DNA of 64,000 nt from Actinoplanes flavus (lineage in GTDB: Bacteria > Actinomycetota > Actinomycetes > Mycobacteriales > Micromonosporaceae): the NCBI RefSeq assembly GCF_017592555.1, contig NZ_JAGFNS010000035.1, positions 32,106 to 96,105 of the forward strand, written 5' to 3'. Positions 1 to 9,433 of the stretch are shown one piece after another. The position numbers and the translations under genes are program-made. Positions within the stretch are counted from its first letter, which is position 1. Each line of letters starts with the position of its first letter. The notes beneath the pieces were generated by a model that was not told where the DNA came from, ran no database searches, and saw only the letters and a list, made by a program, of their open reading frames with translations.

Positions 1-1062
1 GGTCCGGCGGTGGCCGGGCGGTTCGGTGGGCCGGTCCGCACCAACGACGCCGGACCGTTCCGGCCGGCCGCGGTGGCCTGGCCGGCCGGGCGGCATCCGG
101 TGATCGTGACCGACGCCGGGGTCTGGTTCTGCGACGACGATCTGTGCGAGAAGTACACCGACGTCAGTGGCGGCCCGTCCCCGATCGGGGAGTACGCCAC
201 GGCCGGGATCGCCGCCGACGGGACGGTCGTCAAGACGGCCGTCACCGGGGGACCGGACAGCGGCGGGCCGTTCCTGCACTATGCGCGCTGCGTACCGGAA
301 GGTTGCCGGAACGCCTGGCTGCCGGTGAGGGCGAGCGCCAAGGTGAAGCTCGACCCGATGGCGTCGGTGGAGGCCGTCGGCGCGATGGCGCCGGACGGCG
401 CGCTCTGGTTCTTCGTGGCCGCGCCGGCCGAGGGCGGGGAGCTGGGGCGGTACCGGTTCTCGCTGATCCGCTGCGCCGACCTGGAGTGTTCCGCGCCTCA
501 GCGGCACGAGGTCGGCGCCACCGACCGGAGCCCGGCCGACGGCTACGGCGACGGAGCCCGCGCCCGTCTCACGATCGGCGCCGACGGCCGCCCGGACGCG
601 GCGTTCTGGACCGGCATGAGCGTCCTGCGGTTCAGCTGCGACCCGGTGACCTGCGCGAACCCGCGTGAGACCGCCAACGACGGCGTTCCGCCGCGAGGCG
701 TCTGGACCACCGCCGGCGACCAGACCGTCGCCTACTTCGACGAGCGGCTGTTCCGGGGCACGGATCTCACGCCGGTGGCCACCGGCAGCGCGAACGGCAC
801 GGGCGGGCTGGCGGTCGCCGGACCGTCGGTCTACGTGGCCGCCGCCCTGCCCGCCCGACCGGACCGCGGCTTCCACGTGACCATCGGCGAACCGGCCCGC
901 CACTGGCAGCAGACCGTGTGGCGATGCACCGACGGCGACTGTGACAGCGTGCCGATGGACCGGTACGAGGGCGAACCGTGGCGTGAGCTGGTCGCGGTCG
1001 CCGAGGACGGCCGCATCCTGCTGGTCCGCCCCGGTCGCATCGTGCTGCGCGAGGCGCCGTAG
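1..1062 (+). CDS. Cys-pair repeat protein, probable beta-propeller (5' end outside window)
   Basis: The frame is open from base 1, so the true start lies upstream; a GTG at 10 is only an internal candidate. The visible ~350 residues hold five C-x4-C pairs (CDDDLC, CVPEGC, CADLEC, CDPVTC, CTDGDC). Most are preceded by an aromatic or Arg strand and spaced roughly 50-95 residues apart, with short glycine/aspartate turns such as 'IAADG', 'MAPDG' and 'IGADG' between them. This is the look of a secreted or surface beta-propeller whose blades are closed by small disulphide loops, but no named family was recognised. The stop at 1062 is one base from the convergent STAND gene. Function unknown. Confidence 0.6.
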   Translation, partial: GPAVAGRFGGPVRTNDAGPFRPAAVAWPAGRHPVIVTDAGVWFCDDDLCEKYTDVSGGPSPIGEYATAGIAADGTVVKTAVTGGPDSGGPFLHYARCVPEGCRNAWLPVRASAKVKLDPMASVEAVGAMAPDGALWFFVAAPAEGGELGRYRFSLIRCADLECSAPQRHEVGATDRSPADGYGDGARARLTIGADGRPDAAFWTGMSVLRFSCDPVTCANPRETANDGVPPRGVWTTAGDQTVAYFDERLFRGTDLTPVATGSANGTGGLAVAGPSVYVAAALPARPDRGFHVTIGEPARHWQQTVWRCTDGDCDSVPMDRYEGEPWRELVAVAEDGRILLVRPGRIVLREAP

Positions 1063-1063
1063 G

Positions 1064-3319
1064 TCAGCCGACGAGCCCGGGCGCCGAATACTGCGGATCG
1101 CCGATCATCAGGTAGGGCGGTGGCCGCCCCCCGTCCGCGATCAGCTTCTCGGCCAGATGTCTCTGGGTGCAGGCGTCCTCGTCGCGGCCGTGGGCGGTCA
1201 GCGCCCGGGCCAGCAGCAGCCGGCCGCGGGCCTGCTCCCAGCGGTTGCCGGTGCTCTCCGCGGCGAGCACGGCCAGCATCGCGTGCCGGGCCGCGGCGAG
1301 CAGGGCGGCGCCCACGTCCGCCCGGGACTGGTCGTGCAGTTCCCAGTTCGCCTGGGCGAGCCGCCGGTGCAGCATCGTCCGGCGGTGGTCGTCGCCCTGC
1401 TCCCGGCCGGTGACCGGGCACAGGTCGTCGATCACGTTGCGGTGGCGGTGGTGCACGTGATGCCGGGTCGCCGACACCATCGCCCGCCAGTAGGCGTCGT
1501 CCGGCAGCGGCCCGTCCAGGTACGGGTCGGCGAGCTGCCGTGCCGCCTCCAACCGGGACCGCAGCCGGGGCTCGCCGCCCGTCCCGAGCAGTGCCTCCCC
1601 CTCGGCCACGTGCCGTTTCGCCCGCTGCGCCCAGCCCAGCTCGCCGTAGACCTCGGCCGCCGTCAGGTGCATCAGCGCCCGGCCGCGCAGCAGTTCGGGC
1701 CGGGTCCGGGACCGGACGCCGTCGATCACCGTCTCGCACTGCTCGTAGCGGCCGGCGATCAGGCCGATCCGCACATGGGCCAGCAGATAGTCGAACGCCA
1801 GCACCGGCGACGGCGTGATCTCGGTCCACCCGGTCCGGGCGGCGACCGTTACGGCGGCCGGATGCGGGCGGGTGAAGCCGGTCACCAGCCGCAGGGCGAA
1901 GTCCCGGTCCCGCTCCAGCAGCGCCGGCACCTCCTCCCACAGGCTCTCCTGCTCGAACCGGATCCAGGCGAGGCATTCGGCGGCACCGGCGCGCGGCGAC
2001 GTCTCCGGGATCCAGTGGTGGGCCACGTCCAGGCCGGGCAGCGGATGCTGGGCGCTGCCGTCCAGCGCCGACCGGGCCAGCTCCAGGTAGACGCCGCGCA
2101 GCCGGTCCAGCGCGTCCCGGCACGTCGAGGCCAGGTCGGCGTCCTGGTTGAGGTGCGCCTCGGTGAACGTCCGGACCAGCGGATGGAACCGGTAGCGGGC
2201 CAGCTCGAACCGGTCGTCGCGGCCGGCCGGTTCGAGCAGCCGGGCGCCGGCCAGGGTGGTGGCGATGACGTCGCTCTTCGCGGCGCTGACCCGCAGCAGC
2301 GGCCCCAGCACCCAGGAGGCGAACGACCGCGACCGTACCTGGGTGAGCAGGCACAGCGCGTCCCGTTCCAGGCGGCTCAACCGGCCGAACTCGGCGGCTA
2401 TCCCGGCCACCGCCGCGGTCGCCCACCGCGGGCGGCTGGCGCGGCCCAGATCGGCCTCGATCGACTCGGGGCTCAGCAGGGCCAGGTCGGCGTCCTCGTC
2501 GGCGACTCGCGCGCCGAGGGCCTGCAACGCCGCGGGCAGCCGGCCGCAGGCCTGGACCAGGCGGACGCTCGACTCGATGGCGGTGAACCCGTCCAGGCCG
2601 GTGACCGAGCAGAGCAGGTCCAGCGCCTCCCACTCCGGAAGCGGGTCGAGCGCGAATCCGTGCACGTTGAGCTGCGGCGACAGGTTCCGGCGGCTGGTGA
2701 TGATGACCAGGGAGCCGGGCGCGTTCGGCAGCAGCTCGGTCAGCTGTGACGGCTCCTGGGCGTCGTCGAAGACGAACAGGATGCGGCGCCCGGACACCCG
2801 GGCCCGGAACAGGGTGGCGCGTTCGCTGGGGTTCGCCGGGATCTCGTACGCCCACGCCAGCTTCTGCAACACCATGGTGAGCAGGTCGCCGCTGGCCACC
2901 GGCACGCCCGCGTCGGTGAGGCAGAGCCGGACGTGACCGTCCGGGTAGTGCTCCGCCACCGCGTCCGCGGCCCGCCGGGCGAGCGTGGTCTTGCCGACCC
3001 CCGGCATCCCGTGGATCAGGACCGCCTTGGGCGCCGGGGCGCCGGTCTCCCGCGGCTCACCGAGCAGGCCGATCACCCGGTTCAGGTCGGCGGCCCGGCC
3101 GACGAGCCGGCCCGTGGTGGGGCGCCGCGCCGGCCGGGGTGGCCGGTCGGGCCACACCAGCACGGTGGCGACGGCGGCGGCCAGCAGCAGCTGGATGACG
3201 GCCAGCAGCACCGACCACCAGTCGCCCTGCCACGCGCCGGTCACCGCGACCAGCGCGAAGAGCAGCGGGAACACCACCGTCGAACGGCGGCGCAGACGCC
3301 GTGACCAGAGCCGCTTCAT
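1064..3319 (-). CDS. Membrane-anchored STAND (NB-ARC) ATPase with helical-repeat C terminus
   Basis: A 751-residue protein. The start at 3319 overlaps the upstream gene's stop as ATGA, which decides it against longer readings. The N terminus is basic, followed by two hydrophobic segments (about 15-30 and 36-56) and a linker. An NB-ARC module follows, with P-loop GMPGVGKTT at 104-112, Walker B ILFVFDD at about 180-186, a sensor-like 'VIITSRR' and a GLPL-like 'CGRLPAAL'. The rest is alpha-helical and TPR-like. STAND proteins are signalling ATPase switches that oligomerise after sensing a ligand through their repeat region. No effector domain or DNA-binding domain is visible. It is co-transcribed with the 3316-5553 gene and lies back to back with the CHAT operon. 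Confidence 0.8.
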   Translation of the reverse strand: MKRLWSRRLRRRSTVVFPLLFALVAVTGAWQGDWWSVLLAVIQLLLAAAVATVLVWPDRPPRPARRPTTGRLVGRAADLNRVIGLLGEPRETGAPAPKAVLIHGMPGVGKTTLARRAADAVAEHYPDGHVRLCLTDAGVPVASGDLLTMVLQKLAWAYEIPANPSERATLFRARVSGRRILFVFDDAQEPSQLTELLPNAPGSLVIITSRRNLSPQLNVHGFALDPLPEWEALDLLCSVTGLDGFTAIESSVRLVQACGRLPAALQALGARVADEDADLALLSPESIEADLGRASRPRWATAAVAGIAAEFGRLSRLERDALCLLTQVRSRSFASWVLGPLLRVSAAKSDVIATTLAGARLLEPAGRDDRFELARYRFHPLVRTFTEAHLNQDADLASTCRDALDRLRGVYLELARSALDGSAQHPLPGLDVAHHWIPETSPRAGAAECLAWIRFEQESLWEEVPALLERDRDFALRLVTGFTRPHPAAVTVAARTGWTEITPSPVLAFDYLLAHVRIGLIAGRYEQCETVIDGVRSRTRPELLRGRALMHLTAAEVYGELGWAQRAKRHVAEGEALLGTGGEPRLRSRLEAARQLADPYLDGPLPDDAYWRAMVSATRHHVHHRHRNVIDDLCPVTGREQGDDHRRTMLHRRLAQANWELHDQSRADVGAALLAAARHAMLAVLAAESTGNRWEQARGRLLLARALTAHGRDEDACTQRHLAEKLIADGGRPPPYLMIGDPQYSAPGLVG

Positions 3320-5553
3320 CGCACCTCGGCGTACGGCGGCGCGAACCGTTCGCGGGCGCGCTCGGCCGCGTCGTCGCCGCACTCGGACAACTCGTCGCGG
3401 GCCACCTGCCAGTGCGTCTGTGCCCGTCGGCGGTGACCGTCGCCGTGCGCGGGCCATCGTTCGGCGTCGGTCCAGTGCAGTTCGGCCAGCAGCAGGGCGG
3501 CACGGCCCCGGCCGTACCGGTGCTCCATGTCGGAGAACGCGTAGAGCGCGTCGCGGGCGTAGCGGAAGGCCTCCTCGGAGCAGGCGTCCGTTTGGGCGAG
3601 TTTGGCCCGGTCGTAGGCGATCCACGCCAGCCGCAGGTGCTGGCCCCGCCGCAGGGCCCAGCGTTCCGCCTCGTGGACCGCCCGCTGAGCCTCGTCACGC
3701 TGGTGGGCGCGGCCGTGCACCCGGCCGTGAGCTCGGTAGAGGCGGGCCCGCAGATCGATGCCCTCGTCCGGCAGGGTGGCGCAGATCCGGGCGGCCTGTT
3801 CGACGGCGGCGCGGCCGAGTTCCACGTTGCGGCGGCTCTCCAGCCGGGCGGTCTGGAGGAGCGCCAGCACCAGTTCCTCGGCCTCGTCGGGTTCGGAGGC
3901 ACCGCAGTTGTCGACGATCCAGGCCAGCGACCGGCGGGCGGCGTGCTCGTCGCGGCGGCGCATCGCCAGCACGGCGGCACACCGGTGCGCCCGGTAGGTG
4001 GCGAGGCGGGGCGCCGTCTCGTCGATCAGACCGGCCGGTACGAAGTCCCGCAGCGGCCCGGCCACCCCGGACTCCACCCGTACCTCGGCCAGGGTGGCCA
4101 GTGCGAGATCCATCCGTTCGTCGCCGGTGGCGCGGGCCAGTTCGACCGCGCGCCGGGCGGTGGCCAGCGCCCGGCCGAGATCGCCGGCCTCCAGCCGGGC
4201 CCGGGCCGCCGTGACCGCGCCGCCGATGTCGGCGGCCGGTTCCCGGCGCCGGCGCTGGAGCAGCCGGGCCCGGTCGTCCGGTTTGCTCTCCTCCTGGAAC
4301 TTCTGCCGGGCGAACAGCAGCACGTCCTCGCTGACCCGGTAGACCGGCACGCCGAGCGGGTCGCTGCTGGTCCGGGACAGGAAACCGGCGACCAGCAGCC
4401 GGTCCACCACCCGCTGCGTCTCGGTCTCGTCGGTGCCGGTCAACGGCACGAGAGCGGACAACGGGAACGAGGTACGGCCCAGGCAGCCGATCAACCGCAG
4501 CCCGCGCCGCTCGTCGTCGCCCAGCAGGTTGTAGCTGACCTGGATCGCCACCGTGACGGCGGCTCCGTGGCCGCGGCGCTGGCGCAGGACCGACAGGGTG
4601 GTGGCCGGATCGCTGTAGATGCGCCGGATGGCGTCGGCGTGCGAGCCGCTGCGGCTGGCCAGCTGGGTGGCGGTCAACCGCAGCGCGTTGGGGTGGCCGT
4701 GCAGGGCGCGGACGATGCGCCGGCAGGTCTCGTCGTCGTCCACCCAGGTTTCCGACACCATGGCCCGGATCAGGTCCATCGACGGTTCCTCGGCCAGCGG
4801 CTGGAGGTCCAGAAGGGGCCAGCCGCAGTCCTCGAAGGCCGCGCCGTCCGCGGTGGTGACCAGCACCGCGCATCCGGCGCCGTCCGGCAGCAGCCGCCGG
4901 ACCAGTGCCGGGTCGTCGGCGTCGTCGAGCACGACCACCGGCCGGTGCCGGGCCGCCAGCGCCCGGAACAGCGCGGCCCGCTCGCCGAGGGTGGCCGGCA
5001 CCTCCAGGTCCGGGTCGCCGAGGCCGGTGATGAAGACGCCGAGGACGTCCGCCAGGATCCGGTCGTCGTCGCGTTCCCCGCCGGAGACGTGCGGTTCCCG
5101 GCTCAGATCGCCGAACAGGGTGCCACCCGGATAGCGTGCGGCGAGCCGGGTGGCGGCCACCGCGGCCAGAGCGGTCTTGCCGATGCCGTTGGGACCGGCG
5201 ATCACCGCGACCCGGATCCCGCCCGCGCCGTCCAGAGTGGTGTCGAGCTGGTCCATCTCGTCCTTGCGGCCGACGAAGACCGGGGGCAGGGCGGCGAGCG
5301 CGGACGGCACGAGATAGTCGCGGGCCGGGGGCCGTCTGCGGTGCAGGAACGGGATCAGCACGAGGACGCCGACGGCGATCACCAGCATCCCGAGGGAGAA
5401 CCACTGGATCGCGCTGGGCGCGGACCGGGTGCGCACGAGAATCGTCGCCACCGCGCCGGAGGCGAGAATCAGAGCCGTCCACCGGGAGCGGATAATGACG
5501 GCGATGATCCCGTCGGTGTCGTGCGAGAAATTCTCACGCCACGTTGGACTCAT
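3316..5553 (-). CDS. Membrane-anchored STAND ATPase (upstream partner)
   Basis: A 745-residue protein. The ATG at 5553 is chosen because GGAGG (5560-5564) lies six bases upstream; an in-frame start at 5571 would lack this. Two hydrophobic segments (about 26-41 and 50-70) precede a STAND NTPase with P-loop GPNGIGKTA (120-128), Walker B VVVLDD (206-211) and a GLPL-like 'GHPNALRL'. The C-terminal half is Ala/Arg/Leu-rich helical repeats. Architecture matches the downstream gene, but the sequences differ enough that this is an old duplication or two related subunits. The ATGA overlap implies translational coupling and roughly equal synthesis. Probably a membrane-tethered sensor switch; ligand unknown. 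Confidence 0.8.
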   Translation of the reverse strand: MSPTWRENFSHDTDGIIAVIIRSRWTALILASGAVATILVRTRSAPSAIQWFSLGMLVIAVGVLVLIPFLHRRRPPARDYLVPSALAALPPVFVGRKDEMDQLDTTLDGAGGIRVAVIAGPNGIGKTALAAVAATRLAARYPGGTLFGDLSREPHVSGGERDDDRILADVLGVFITGLGDPDLEVPATLGERAALFRALAARHRPVVVLDDADDPALVRRLLPDGAGCAVLVTTADGAAFEDCGWPLLDLQPLAEEPSMDLIRAMVSETWVDDDETCRRIVRALHGHPNALRLTATQLASRSGSHADAIRRIYSDPATTLSVLRQRRGHGAAVTVAIQVSYNLLGDDERRGLRLIGCLGRTSFPLSALVPLTGTDETETQRVVDRLLVAGFLSRTSSDPLGVPVYRVSEDVLLFARQKFQEESKPDDRARLLQRRRREPAADIGGAVTAARARLEAGDLGRALATARRAVELARATGDERMDLALATLAEVRVESGVAGPLRDFVPAGLIDETAPRLATYRAHRCAAVLAMRRRDEHAARRSLAWIVDNCGASEPDEAEELVLALLQTARLESRRNVELGRAAVEQAARICATLPDEGIDLRARLYRAHGRVHGRAHQRDEAQRAVHEAERWALRRGQHLRLAWIAYDRAKLAQTDACSEEAFRYARDALYAFSDMEHRYGRGRAALLLAELHWTDAERWPAHGDGHRRRAQTHWQVARDELSECGDDAAERARERFAPPYAEVR

Positions 5554-5858
5554 GAATTCCCTCCAGCTCACGTAGCGGACATAGCTGAAGCGACGGCTTG
5601 GTCCCGCGGAATTTCATGATGACGTATACGGGTGGCACCAGGCCATAGTTCGCCCACCGACGGGCACATCGCAATGTCACCGTTTGTGATGATCATTCCT
5701 GGACCCGTTCCGACCTCACCTTTTTGGCCTGCCGGGCAACCTTCCTGGAACTAATGGGGCCTTCACTCGACCGGAATGTTTAACCCATAGTGGGGAACGT
5801 TCGGCAAGTCCCGGAACGACGGACAAACAGGCCGTTCACCCTCCCCGTACCGGACCCT
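5554..5858. promoter_or_regulatory. Divergent promoter region between STAND pair and CHAT operon
   Basis: About 305 bases without a convincing gene separate two divergently transcribed operons. The stretch 5640-5780 is clearly less GC-rich than its surroundings, as expected of a promoter region. I could not identify a confident -10/-35 pair or operator. Both operons being read from one spacer argues that they are regulated together. Confidence 0.45.
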
Positions 5859-7205
5859 ATGGTGACCAGCGTGCAGGAGGCAGCCACCCGGTTCCGACTC
5901 GAGGAATCCATTTCCGATCTCGACCAGTTGCGGGACGACCTCGCCGATTGGACGGTTTCCGCCAAACGGCTCGGACCGCAAGGTCAATATCTCGACCAGC
6001 TGTCGTTGCTGGCGGAGATAGCCGGAGCCGGCATCGATCAGGTACGTCACGACCTGCTCGACCGTGCGGCCGTGGCGGCGGGCGGCGAACTCTACGAGGA
6101 GTGCCGCCGGGCCGACCACCGGACCGCCCTGCTGCGACGGTTCTGGCGGTGGTACGCCGACCGCCTCGACCAGCGGCTCGAGGACGGCTACCGGCCCACC
6201 CTGGCCGCCGCCGACGAGATCGTGCGCAGCACCTGGCAGGCGCTGTACCCGGACGACGAGACCCGCCCGCCCACGCCGCTGCCGCACGTCGCCCCGATCG
6301 ACATGGCCGTCTCCACCGCCCGCGACGAGGTGCCCCGTGACCTGCGCGCCCCGTCCGAACCGGTGCTGGCCCGATGGACGAAGCTGATGCCGCTGTCCAC
6401 GATCGCGCTGCCGTCGACGGTCACCCGGCGGCCGTGGTGGCTGGTGGTCATCGCCCACGAGTGCGGGCACCAGGTCGCCGCCGAGGCGGTCGAGGACCGC
6501 GACGGCTCACCGTCGGCGGCGCTCGAGGCGGCCGCCGCACGGGCCGGCGCCGGCGACGACGAACAGCGGGACTGGCGGAACTGGGCGATCGAACTGTTCG
6601 CCGACGCCACCGCGGCCGTCACCAAGGGCACCGCCCCGACCTGGTCGGTGATGGAGCTGGAACGCGGCACGCCCGGCACCCTGCTGCGGCCCGACGTCGG
6701 CTACCCGCCGCCGGTGCTGCGCTGGTGCGTGGCCGACGCGGTGGTGGCCCGGATCGGGCTCACCGGGGTGGTGCCGGACGCCGACCGGGAACTGCTGGCC
6801 GCCTCGCCGTTCGCCGGGCACGCGGCCCGCGCCGAGGCGATCGCCACCGCCCTGCTGGACATCCGGTTCGGCGGCACCACGCTGCGCGAGATAGGCGTCC
6901 GCAGCCGTGACTGGGAGCGGACGGCGTGCCGATGGCGCGACGCGCTGCTGGGCGTGACCGAACCCGCGGCCGGGACGGCGCCGGAATCGGCCCGGCTCTG
7001 CGTCGCGGGCGGCACCATGGCATGGCGCCGCACCACGGCCGGAGCCAGCGGAAACACCGATCGGGAACGGCTGCGCCGCCGGCTCCTGCGGGTGCTGCCG
7101 CAGAGCCGGCCGAAAAGCGTCCGCCACGCCACACCACGACCGGAGCGGCGTGCGGTGGCGGTGACCCGGCAGGTACTGGACGACCTGCGGAGCGACGCCT
7201 GGTGA
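5859..7205 (+). CDS. HExxH metallopeptidase-like protein, first gene of CHAT operon
   Basis: A 448-residue protein using ATG 5859; GTG codons at 5862 and 5790 are alternatives and no strong ribosome site decides. The N-terminal ~190 residues are helical. A hydrophobic strand then leads into HECGH (residues 200-204), and about 41 residues later comes ELFAD (245-249). HExxH plus a downstream E-x3-D motif is the zinc-site pattern of gluzincin-type metallopeptidases, with E245 or D249 as the likely third ligand. No signal peptide or membrane segment is visible, so it should be cytoplasmic. The last 60 residues are basic and Arg-rich. The stop overlaps the CHAT protease start (GTGA). Substrate unknown; a proteolytic role in a conflict module is inferred. 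Confidence 0.7.
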   Translation: MVTSVQEAATRFRLEESISDLDQLRDDLADWTVSAKRLGPQGQYLDQLSLLAEIAGAGIDQVRHDLLDRAAVAAGGELYEECRRADHRTALLRRFWRWYADRLDQRLEDGYRPTLAAADEIVRSTWQALYPDDETRPPTPLPHVAPIDMAVSTARDEVPRDLRAPSEPVLARWTKLMPLSTIALPSTVTRRPWWLVVIAHECGHQVAAEAVEDRDGSPSAALEAAAARAGAGDDEQRDWRNWAIELFADATAAVTKGTAPTWSVMELERGTPGTLLRPDVGYPPPVLRWCVADAVVARIGLTGVVPDADRELLAASPFAGHAARAEAIATALLDIRFGGTTLREIGVRSRDWERTACRWRDALLGVTEPAAGTAPESARLCVAGGTMAWRRTTAGASGNTDRERLRRRLLRVLPQSRPKSVRHATPRPERRAVAVTRQVLDDLRSDAW

Positions 7206-9433
7206 GGGCGATCGTGACGGTGGGACGCCGGCCCGTCAGCGGCGTTCCACACTGGCCGGTGCGCGTGACCGCGCCGGGCCGGGAGGACCTCGTCCGTACC
7301 ATGCCCGCGCACCCGGACGAGACGGGCCGGTGGTGGCCGGCCGCCACCGAGGACGAGCTGGACCTGCTGCTGCGGCTCACCGACAGCCTGACCGGGGACA
7401 CGCCGAGCCTGGCCACGACGCGGGCGTACGGTCGCTTTCTGCTCCTGGCACTGCTCGGCCCGGAAGGCTGGGAGCTGCTGTTCGGCGGTGACGACCAGCC
7501 GGCCGAGCTGGACCTGCGGTTCCCGCCCGACGACGCCGACCTGCACCTGCTGACCTGGGAGTTGCTGCACGCCCCGCAGGACGACGGCGAGTTCCTCGCC
7601 CATGATCCGGAACATCCGGTCATGGTGGTCCGTGGCATCGCGGCACGCGCCGGCGGCGACCGTGAGGTCCGCCCGGTGACCGGGACCGCCCGGATGCTCT
7701 TCGCGGTCGGCAGCGAACTGCACGATCCCCAGGTGCGCGCGGGCACCGAGGTGATGACCATCATCCGGGGCTACGACCGGACCTGCTCCCTGATCGACTT
7801 CCGGATCCGCGCCCAGGTGACCCTGGACGGCCTGGAAAGTGCCTGCGGCGAGGTCCGGCCGCACATCCTGCACCTGATCGCCCACGGATCCTGGCACCCG
7901 GATCTGGCCGAGAACACCGTGCAGCTGCGTCCCGAACCCGGCTCGGCGAACGGCGAGATCGACGCGCACGTCAACGCCCGGGCGCTGGCCGGCGCCATGC
8001 GGGCGGCCGGTGAACTGCCCCTCATGGTCATCCTCAGCGCCTGCGAGAGCGGCAGCAGCCGGCCCGGTGGCGCGGCGATCGCCGCCGAACTGGTCGACGC
8101 CGGCGTGCCGATCGTCGTCTCGATGACCGGCCGGATCTCCAACACCGCGTGCCGGACGTTCGCCCGCGCGTTCGCGGCCGCCGTGGTCCGGGGCAAGCCG
8201 TTGCCGCAAGCCACCGCCGAGGCCCGGCAGCTCACCTTCTCCCGGCTGCGCGGAGGCGAGATCGACTGGGCGCTGCCGGCCGTCTTCATGGCCGGCGACG
8301 TACCGGACGGCTTCCAGGTCGTCGACGACCGGGAGACCCGGCCGCTGCGCGACTTCCTCGGCCGGCTCGGCCCGGTGTGCGCACCCGTCTTCCACGCCCG
8401 GGACGAATTCTTCGACCTCCTGGACCACCTGCTCGACCCGGGAGACCAGCTGGCCGTGCTGATCGCCGAGGGCCCGAGCGCGGCCGCCCGCCCGGGCGGC
8501 ACCCGGCTGCTGCGTGAGCTGGCCGGGGCCTCGCTGCGGGCCGGCCACCTCCCGTGCAACGTGACGTTCGGTCCGGGCGGGGAACCGCGCAACGCGGCCC
8601 AGCTCGCCGTCGACGTGCTCTGGGCCATCGGCACCACCCGATCCGAACTGAACCTCGACGTGGACTTTCCCAGCGCCATCCTCACCGGCATCGAGAACCA
8701 GCTCGGCCGGAAACTGGTCGAGGACACCGTTCCGGACCGTCCCCTGTGCCCGGCCGTGCGCGCGAAATGGCTCCGTCCCGTGATCACCGGGGACTGCCCG
8801 GAGGCCTTCGTCGACGAACTGGCCGGATGGATCCGCGAGGACCTGCTGAGAATGGCGACCGCCGCACAGAAGGCCTACCCCGCCCTGTTCCCCGCCTCCG
8901 GGCGGCCGATCCTGCTGCTCGACGACCCGCGACAGGTGCCGGATCTGTTCGTGCAACTGGGCACCCTGCTGTCCACACGCGGGGTGTCCGCCGACACCAT
9001 CGGCCCCGAGTCCCGCGACAAGATACCGGTGGTGGTCTTCACGAAGGACCCGAGAACCCGGTCCGACGGGCGGGAGTCCCGGCTGACCCGGGCGCTGCAG
9101 GATCAGGCCTGGGCGCGGACCGCGTCGGTCATGCTGTTCAAGCAGATGACCCCGGACGGGCACCCGGACTTCGTGGCCGCGGTCTGGCGGTCGCTGATCA
9201 TGCATCCGCTGCCCACCATCGAGGGCCGGTTCACGCGGCCGCTCACCGTAGTGGCCGAACGCGAATCCGACTGGGCGCACCTGGTCCGAGAGCTCACCAA
9301 CGGCAGCGAAGAGATCTACTCGGCCAAGCTGATGGCCGAGATCACCCGCGACGGCGTACGGCAGAAAGTACTCGAAGAGGACAACGACGACGCCGCCCTG
9401 GACAACCTGCACGGCTCCGGGAGCCGGGTGTGA
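7202..9433 (+). CDS. CHAT-domain caspase-like protease with degenerate STAND-like tail
   Basis: A 743-residue protein starting at GTG 7202, which overlaps the previous stop as GTGA; reading further upstream only gives out-of-frame sequence of the metallopeptidase gene. Residues ~1-370 are a CHAT peptidase: catalytic His in 'LIAHGSW' (H228), catalytic Cys in 'ILSACESG' (C281), then a 'DAGVPIVVSMTG' strand and the closing 'FMAGD'. CHAT proteases are clan CD relatives of caspases and separase, used in bacterial death and conflict systems. Residues ~400-740 look like a worn-out STAND ATPase: the P-loop position reads 'AEGPSAAARPGG' without GKT/S, yet a Walker-B-like 'PILLLDD' remains. It probably acts as a regulated protease partnered with the following ATPase. 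Confidence 0.82.
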   Translation: MRAIVTVGRRPVSGVPHWPVRVTAPGREDLVRTMPAHPDETGRWWPAATEDELDLLLRLTDSLTGDTPSLATTRAYGRFLLLALLGPEGWELLFGGDDQPAELDLRFPPDDADLHLLTWELLHAPQDDGEFLAHDPEHPVMVVRGIAARAGGDREVRPVTGTARMLFAVGSELHDPQVRAGTEVMTIIRGYDRTCSLIDFRIRAQVTLDGLESACGEVRPHILHLIAHGSWHPDLAENTVQLRPEPGSANGEIDAHVNARALAGAMRAAGELPLMVILSACESGSSRPGGAAIAAELVDAGVPIVVSMTGRISNTACRTFARAFAAAVVRGKPLPQATAEARQLTFSRLRGGEIDWALPAVFMAGDVPDGFQVVDDRETRPLRDFLGRLGPVCAPVFHARDEFFDLLDHLLDPGDQLAVLIAEGPSAAARPGGTRLLRELAGASLRAGHLPCNVTFGPGGEPRNAAQLAVDVLWAIGTTRSELNLDVDFPSAILTGIENQLGRKLVEDTVPDRPLCPAVRAKWLRPVITGDCPEAFVDELAGWIREDLLRMATAAQKAYPALFPASGRPILLLDDPRQVPDLFVQLGTLLSTRGVSADTIGPESRDKIPVVVFTKDPRTRSDGRESRLTRALQDQAWARTASVMLFKQMTPDGHPDFVAAVWRSLIMHPLPTIEGRFTRPLTVVAERESDWAHLVRELTNGSEEIYSAKLMAEITRDGVRQKVLEEDNDDAALDNLHGSGSRV

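Noticed and set aside
6701..9412. Long minus-strand frame opposite the CHAT gene
   Set aside because: The sense strand has the CHAT His/Cys pair and coupled starts; the antisense is Gln/Gly/Arg-rich noise.
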